Source: Rutidosis leptorrhynchoides (taxonomy: Eukaryota; Streptophyta; Magnoliopsida; Asterales; Asteraceae). From it: DNA of 64,000 nucleotides. This document shows positions 58,934-64,000 of the stretch, in pieces (the first letter of the stretch is position 1; each line of letters begins with the position of its first letter). The stretch spans positions 290,822,501 to 290,886,500 of the forward strand of contig NC_092341.1 of assembly GCF_046630445.1 (NCBI RefSeq), written 5' to 3'. The position numbers were made by a program, and so were the translations under genes. Under the pieces are notes generated by a model, which saw nothing but the letters and a program-made list of their open reading frames with translations, was not told where the DNA came from and searched no databases.

Positions 58934-61900
58934 ATGGAGAATCTGGAACCTTTAAGTATGGAAGACCGAATGAGAGCTAAACGCACTGGCCAAGGTCACG
59001 CAATTACTCATCCAGACATTAATGCGCCAGATTATGAAATCAAAGGACAAATTCTACACATGGTGACTAATCAATGCCAATTTAGTGGTGCGCCGAAGGA
59101 AGATCCAAATGAACATCTACGTACCTTTAATAGGATCTGCACACTATTTAAAATCCGAGAAGTGGAGGATGAACAGATATATCTCATGTTATTTCCCTGG
59201 ACTTTAAAGGGAGAAGCCAAAGATTGGTTGGAATCATTACCTGAAGGGGCGATTGATACATGGGATGTTTTAGTTGACAAATTTCTTAAACAATTCTTTC
59301 ATGCATCTAAAGCCGTAAGACTTCAAGCAGAAATTGTTACGTTTACACAGAAGCCAAATGAAACTCTATATGAGGCATGGACAAGATATGGAAAGTTGTT
59401 AAGAGGATGTCCGCAACATGGTTTAGACACCTGTCAAATAGTACAAATATTCTACCAAGGATGCGACATCACTACAAGGAAAGACATAGATATAGCAGCT
59501 GGTGGTTCTATTATGAAGAAAACCGAAACTGATGCTTACAAAATTATTGATAACACTGCTTCCCACTCACATGAGTGGCACCAAGAAAAAGATATCGTTA
59601 GATCATCTAAAGCAGCTAGAGCCGATTCTAGCCATGACTTAGATTCCATTTCCGCAAAGATAGATGCTGTGGAGAGACGAATGGAAAAGATGACTAAGGA
59701 TATTCACTCAATACGAATTAGTTGTGAGCAGTGTGGAGGACCACATTTGACAAAAGATTGTCTCAGTATTGAATTAACAATGGAACAAAGAGAGAATATT
59801 TCATACATAAACCAAAGGCCTGGAAATAATTATCAGAATAATTATCAACCGCTAAGACCGATTTACAATCAAAACCAAAATTATAACCGAAATATTCCAT
59901 ACAACAACCAACAAGGTCCTAGCAATCAACAAGTATCCAATAATACTTACAACCAGCAAAGACCGAATTTTCAAAACAAACCACCACAACAAACCGATGA
60001 TAAAAAGCCGAAATTAGAAGATATGATGACAAAGCTAGTTGAAACTCAAACACAGTTTTTCACATCTCAAAAACAAACTAATGAACAAAATACTCAAGCA
60101 TTTAGAAATCAACAAGCTTCTATTCAAAATCTAGAACAAGAAGTGAGTAACCTAGCAAGATTAATAGGTGAAAGAAAACCGGGAAGTCTACCTAGTGATA
60201 CAAATACTAACCCCCGGAATGAAACAGCTAAAGCCATTACCACAAGAAGTGGTACAACACTTAAACCACCTGAAATACCTGTAACTTCTGATGAAGCCAT
60301 TCCTACTCCACAAGAACCACAACCTGATCAAGATAAGGAAAAAGAACCGGTAGTTGAAAAGGTTAATGAAGATAACACAGTTAAGGCTAAACCTTATGTT
60401 AAACCATACCAACCACCACTTCCTTACCCGAGTAAAATGAAGAAAGAGAAACTTGAAGCCGAGCAATCCAAATTCTTGGATATGTTTAAACAGATAAATG
60501 TAAATCTTCCTTTCATTGATGTGATTTCAGGAATGCCTAGATATGCTAAATTCTTGAAAGATCTAATCTCAAATAGAAAGAAAATGGAAGAACTCTCGGC
60601 TGTTACTATGAATGCTAATTATTCAGCAGTGCTGTTGAATAAGATACCAGAAAAATTATCTGATCCAGGAAGTTTCACAATTCCATGTTTTCTGGGTAGT
60701 CTTAGTTCAATAGAAGCATTGGCAGACTTAGGTGCTAGTATAAATCTAATGCCGTATTCACTATACACTAAACTAGACCTTGGAGAATTGAAACCAACCA
60801 GAATAAGCATACAACTAGCCGATAGATCAATAAAATATCCTAGAGGGATAATGGAGAACATGCTAGTTAAAGTTGGTACTTTAGTATTTCCAGTAGATTT
60901 TGTTGTTCTGGACATGGAAGAAGATTCTCAAGTTCCTCTCATATTAGGAAGACCATTCTTAAACACGGCTAAAGCAATGATAGACGTGTTCGGTAAGAAA
61001 CTGACCCTAAGTATAGAGGATGAGAGTGTTACCTTTTCAGTTGATAGAGCAATGCAACAACCACAATCTGCAGATGATACATGTTATTATATTCAAACTA
61101 TAGATGCACATGCAGAATTATTAGAAGAATTTCCAGAATTACAAGGAACAGGAGAATGTTCTTTAGGAGAAGGTAATGAACCAATTGATGAAGCTGAAAT
61201 GTTAGCTACACTTATAGCTAATGGATATGAACCAACAACAGAAGAAATTCAAATGCTGAAAGAAGAAGACAGATATCGATACAAATCATCGATAGAAGAA
61301 CCTCCGAAATTAGAGTTAAAGCCACTTCCAAACCATTTGGAATACGCTTATTTACATGGTGAATCTGAATTACCTGTAATAATATCGTCTTCTCTTACTG
61401 AAAATGAGAAATCACAACTCATTTCTATGTTGAAAGCTCATAAACCAGCCATTGCATGGAAGATTCATGATATTAAAGGAATAAGTCCTTCGTATTGCAC
61501 ACATAAAATCCTTATGGAAGAAGGTCATAAAATGTATGTGCAATGCCAACGAAGACTAAATCCTAATATGCAAGATGTAGTTAAGAAAGAGATTATTAAA
61601 CTGCTAGATGCAGGTTTGATATATCCAATTTCTGATAGTCCATGGGTAAGCCCAGTTCAATGCGTGCCTAAGAAGGGTGGCATGACTGTCATCACAAATG
61701 AGAAAAATGAGCTTATTCCTACTAGGACTGTAACAGGATGGCGTGTATGTATTGATTATAGAAAATTAAATGACGCCACCAGAAAAGATCACTTTCCCTT
61801 ACCTTTCATTGATCAAATGTTGGAAAGATTAGCCGGAAATAGTTACTATTGTTTTCTAGATGGATTTTCCGGATATTTTCAAATTCCAATAGCACCCGAA

Positions 61901-62086
61901 GACCAAGAGAAAACCACATTCACGTGCCCTTATGGTACTTTTGCTTACAAACGCATGCCATTTGGACTTTGTAACGCCCCTGCAACCTTTCAAAGGTGCA
62001 TGATGGCGATTTTTCACGACATGATAGAAGAATGCATGGAAGTTTTCATGGATGACTTTTCAGTCTTCGGTGATACATTTAAATAA
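58934..62086 (+). CDS. Athila Gag-protease-RT polyprotein (truncated)
   Basis: 1050 codons. The Gag domain is at ~50-175 (EDPNEHLRTFNRICTLFKI, LKGEAKDWLESLPEGAIDTW, FLKQFFHASKAVRLQ). A Cys/His segment CEQCGGPHLTKDC is near 265-277. A Gln/Asn-rich linker follows. A conserved Athila block (LDMFKQINVNLPFIDVI, MPRYAKFLKDLI) precedes protease with LADLGASINLMPYSLY (~598) and LILGRPFL. RT shows GWRVCIDYRKLNDATRKDHF, FLDGFSGYFQIPIAPEDQEK, MPFGLCNAPATFQRCM and the catalytic FMDDFSVFGD near the end. A TAA at 62084-62086 stops it just after the active site. The frame is otherwise open up to the chromovirus at 62259. It is longer and better preserved than the copia pol it sits in, as expected from its later arrival. 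Confidence 0.9.
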   Translation: MENLEPLSMEDRMRAKRTGQGHAITHPDINAPDYEIKGQILHMVTNQCQFSGAPKEDPNEHLRTFNRICTLFKIREVEDEQIYLMLFPWTLKGEAKDWLESLPEGAIDTWDVLVDKFLKQFFHASKAVRLQAEIVTFTQKPNETLYEAWTRYGKLLRGCPQHGLDTCQIVQIFYQGCDITTRKDIDIAAGGSIMKKTETDAYKIIDNTASHSHEWHQEKDIVRSSKAARADSSHDLDSISAKIDAVERRMEKMTKDIHSIRISCEQCGGPHLTKDCLSIELTMEQRENISYINQRPGNNYQNNYQPLRPIYNQNQNYNRNIPYNNQQGPSNQQVSNNTYNQQRPNFQNKPPQQTDDKKPKLEDMMTKLVETQTQFFTSQKQTNEQNTQAFRNQQASIQNLEQEVSNLARLIGERKPGSLPSDTNTNPRNETAKAITTRSGTTLKPPEIPVTSDEAIPTPQEPQPDQDKEKEPVVEKVNEDNTVKAKPYVKPYQPPLPYPSKMKKEKLEAEQSKFLDMFKQINVNLPFIDVISGMPRYAKFLKDLISNRKKMEELSAVTMNANYSAVLLNKIPEKLSDPGSFTIPCFLGSLSSIEALADLGASINLMPYSLYTKLDLGELKPTRISIQLADRSIKYPRGIMENMLVKVGTLVFPVDFVVLDMEEDSQVPLILGRPFLNTAKAMIDVFGKKLTLSIEDESVTFSVDRAMQQPQSADDTCYYIQTIDAHAELLEEFPELQGTGECSLGEGNEPIDEAEMLATLIANGYEPTTEEIQMLKEEDRYRYKSSIEEPPKLELKPLPNHLEYAYLHGESELPVIISSSLTENEKSQLISMLKAHKPAIAWKIHDIKGISPSYCTHKILMEEGHKMYVQCQRRLNPNMQDVVKKEIIKLLDAGLIYPISDSPWVSPVQCVPKKGGMTVITNEKNELIPTRTVTGWRVCIDYRKLNDATRKDHFPLPFIDQMLERLAGNSYYCFLDGFSGYFQIPIAPEDQEKTTFTCPYGTFAYKRMPFGLCNAPATFQRCMMAIFHDMIEECMEVFMDDFSVFGDTFK

Positions 62087-62258
62087 TGTCTAGTTAATCT
62101 GGAACGAATGCTAATTAGATGCGAAAAATCAAATCTAGTACTTAATTGGGAGAAATGCCATTTCATGGTTAAAGAAGGTATCGTTCTTGGACATAAAATT
62201 TCAAAAGAAGGAATTGAAGTGGATAGAGCTAAAGTAGATGTAATTGCTAAACTTCCAC
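62087..62258 (+). pseudogene. Athila RT continuation, cut by insertion
   Basis: Same frame as the ORF ending at 62086. It encodes typical RT thumb sequence (LNWEKCHFMVKEGIVLGHKI) and stops at 62258 where the chromovirus begins. TCCAC (62254-62258) should be its target-site duplication. Confidence 0.85.
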
Positions 62259-64000
62259 TGAAATGTCCCGTTCTTATTGATTAAAAACGTTCCATATTAA
62301 TTGATTTCGTTGCGAGGTTTTGACCTCTATATGAGACGTTTTTCAAAGACTGCATTCATTTTTAAAACAAACCATAACCTTTATTTCATAAATAAAGGTT
62401 TAAAAAACTTTACGTAGATTATCAAATAATGATAATCTAAAATATCCTGTTTACACACGACCATTACATAATGGTTTACAATACAAATATGTTACAACAA
62501 AATAAGTTTCTTGAATGCAGTTTTTACACAATATCATACAAGCATGGACTCCAAATCTCGTCCTTATTTAAGTATGCGACAACGGAAGCTCTTAATAATC
62601 ACCTGAGAATAAACATGCTTAAAACGTCAACAAAAATGTTGGTGAGTTATAGGTTTAACCTATATATATCAAATCATAATAATAGACCACAAGATTTCAT
62701 ATTTCAATACACATCCCATACATAGAGATAAAAATCATTCATATGGTGAACACCTGGTAACCGACATTAACAAGATGCATATATAAGAATATCCCCATCA
62801 TTCCGGGACACCCTTCGGATATGATATAAATTTCGAAGTACTAAAGCATCCAGTACTTTGGATGGGGTTTGTTAGGCCCAATAGATCTATCTTTAGGATT
62901 CGCGTCAATTAGGGTGTCTGTTCCCTAATTCATAGATTACCAGACTTAATAAAAAGGGGCATATTCGATTTTCGATAATTCAACCATAGAATGTAGTTTC
63001 ACGTACTTGTGTCTATTTTGTAAATCATTTATAAAACCTGCATGTATTCTCATCCCAAAAATATTAGATTTTAAAAGTGGGACTATAACTCACTTTCACA
63101 GATTTTTACTTCGTCGGGAAGTAAGACTTGGCCACTGGTTGATTCACGAACCTATAACAATATATACATATATATCAAAGTATGTTCAAAATATATTTAC
63201 AACACTTTTAATATATTTTGATGTTTTAAGTTTATTAAGTCAGCTGTCCTCGTTAGTAACCTACAACTAGTTGTCCACAGTTAGATGTACAGAAATAAAT
63301 CGATAAATATTATCTTGAATCAATCCACGACCCAGTGTATACGTATCTCAGTATTGATCACAACTCAAACTATATTTATTTTGGAATCAACCTCAACCCT
63401 GTATAGCTAACTCCAACATTCACATATAGAGTGTCTATGGTTGTTCCGAAATATATATAGATGTGTCGACATGATAGGTCGAAACATTGTATACGTGTCT
63501 ATGGTATCTCAAGATTACATAATATACAATACAAGTTGATTAAGTTATGGTTGGAATAGATTTGTTACCAATTTTCACGTAGCTAAAATGAGAAAAATTA
63601 TCCAATCTTGTTTTACCCATAACTTCTTCATTTTAAATCCGTTTTGAGTGAATCAAATTGCTATGGTTTCATATTGAACTCTATTTTATGAATCTAAATA
63701 GAAAAGTATAGGTTTATAGTCGGAAAAATAAGTTACAAGTCGTTTTTGTAAAGGTAGTCATTTCAGTCGAAAGAACGACGTCTAGATGACCATTTTAGAA
63801 AACATACTTCCACTTTGAGTTTAATCATAATTTTTGGATATAGTTTCATGTTCATAATAAAAATCATTTTCTCAGAATAAAAACTTTAAAATCAAAGTTT
63901 ATCATAGTTTTTAATTAACTAACCCAAAACAGCCCGCGGTGTTACTACGACGGCGTAAATCCGGTTTTACGGTGTTTTTCGTGTTTCCAGGTTTTAAATC
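62259..64000 (-). mobile_element. Second copy of the young chromovirus: 3' LTR, incomplete at window end
   Basis: 1742 bp matching the first half of the LTR at 214-3638 (TGAAATGTCCCG start) with about 1-2% differences, including an extra T near 62970. Minus-strand orientation. Whether a full element or a solo LTR follows cannot be seen. Confidence 0.88.

Larger units (their letters stand above)
55196..64000 (+). mobile_element. Athila-type Ty3/gypsy element, interrupted and running off the window
   Basis: Plus-strand element: LTR 55196-57157, tRNA-Asp-type PBS 57166-57183, a long AT-rich leader, then gag-pol from 58616. RT is cut at 62259 by a copy of the 214-13660 chromovirus family. A tRNA-Asp PBS together with the DLGAS protease and this Gag type is the Athila/Tat pattern. 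Confidence 0.85.

Overview
This is plant nuclear DNA, AT-rich and dominated by transposable elements. It looks like a dicot with a large genome. The LTR ends resemble Asteraceae elements I remember, but I could not check this. Host coding content is small: two single-exon mTERF (organellar transcription termination factor-like) genes on the minus strand at 20122-21312 and 24660-25808, and a shrunken mTERF remnant at 19938-20060. No RNA gene, CRISPR array or prokaryotic system is present.

Layout. (1) 214-13660 is a complete, recent Ty3/gypsy chromovirus (Tekay/Del type, minus strand) with 3425-bp LTRs and target-site duplication AAGTG. Between its primer-binding site and gag it carries two extra sense ORFs: an F-box protein (8592-9275) and an acidic protein (9412-10026). 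This is the most unusual cargo in the window. The element sits inside an older LTR (1-208 plus 13661-14965). (2) 14966-19937 holds retroelement fragments, then a ~1.9-kb long-inverted-repeat element containing a TTA-flanked MITE and a tiny poly(A) retroinsertion. (3) 19938-25808 is the mTERF island, with a 544-bp hAT-type MITE (8-bp TSD) between the genes. (4) 25977-31740 is a tRNA-derived SINE split twice: by a 4.1-kb solo LTR (26133-30248, TSD CCCTC) and by a 1.3-kb hAT-like element (30316-31635). (5) 32292 to about 55195 is a decayed Ty1/copia element, interrupted in gag by a 16.4-kb LTR-internal-LTR-internal-LTR composite (34138-50508, TSD GATGT) and in RT by an Athila-type Ty3/gypsy element (from 55196). 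(6) The Athila element is itself interrupted in RT at 62259 by another copy of the first chromovirus family, which runs off the window.

How the parts relate. The nesting gives a relative order: copia first, then the composite chromovirus and Athila independently, then the young chromovirus inside Athila. The young family is present twice, with nearly identical LTRs in the complete copy, so it has been mobile recently. The sequenced copy's own pol is broken by a one-base frameshift and a CGA-to-TGA-type stop in the chromodomain. Either it is mobilised in trans by intact relatives or one of the breaks is an assembly error. The two mTERF genes are diverged tandem paralogues, probably targeted to mitochondria or plastids.
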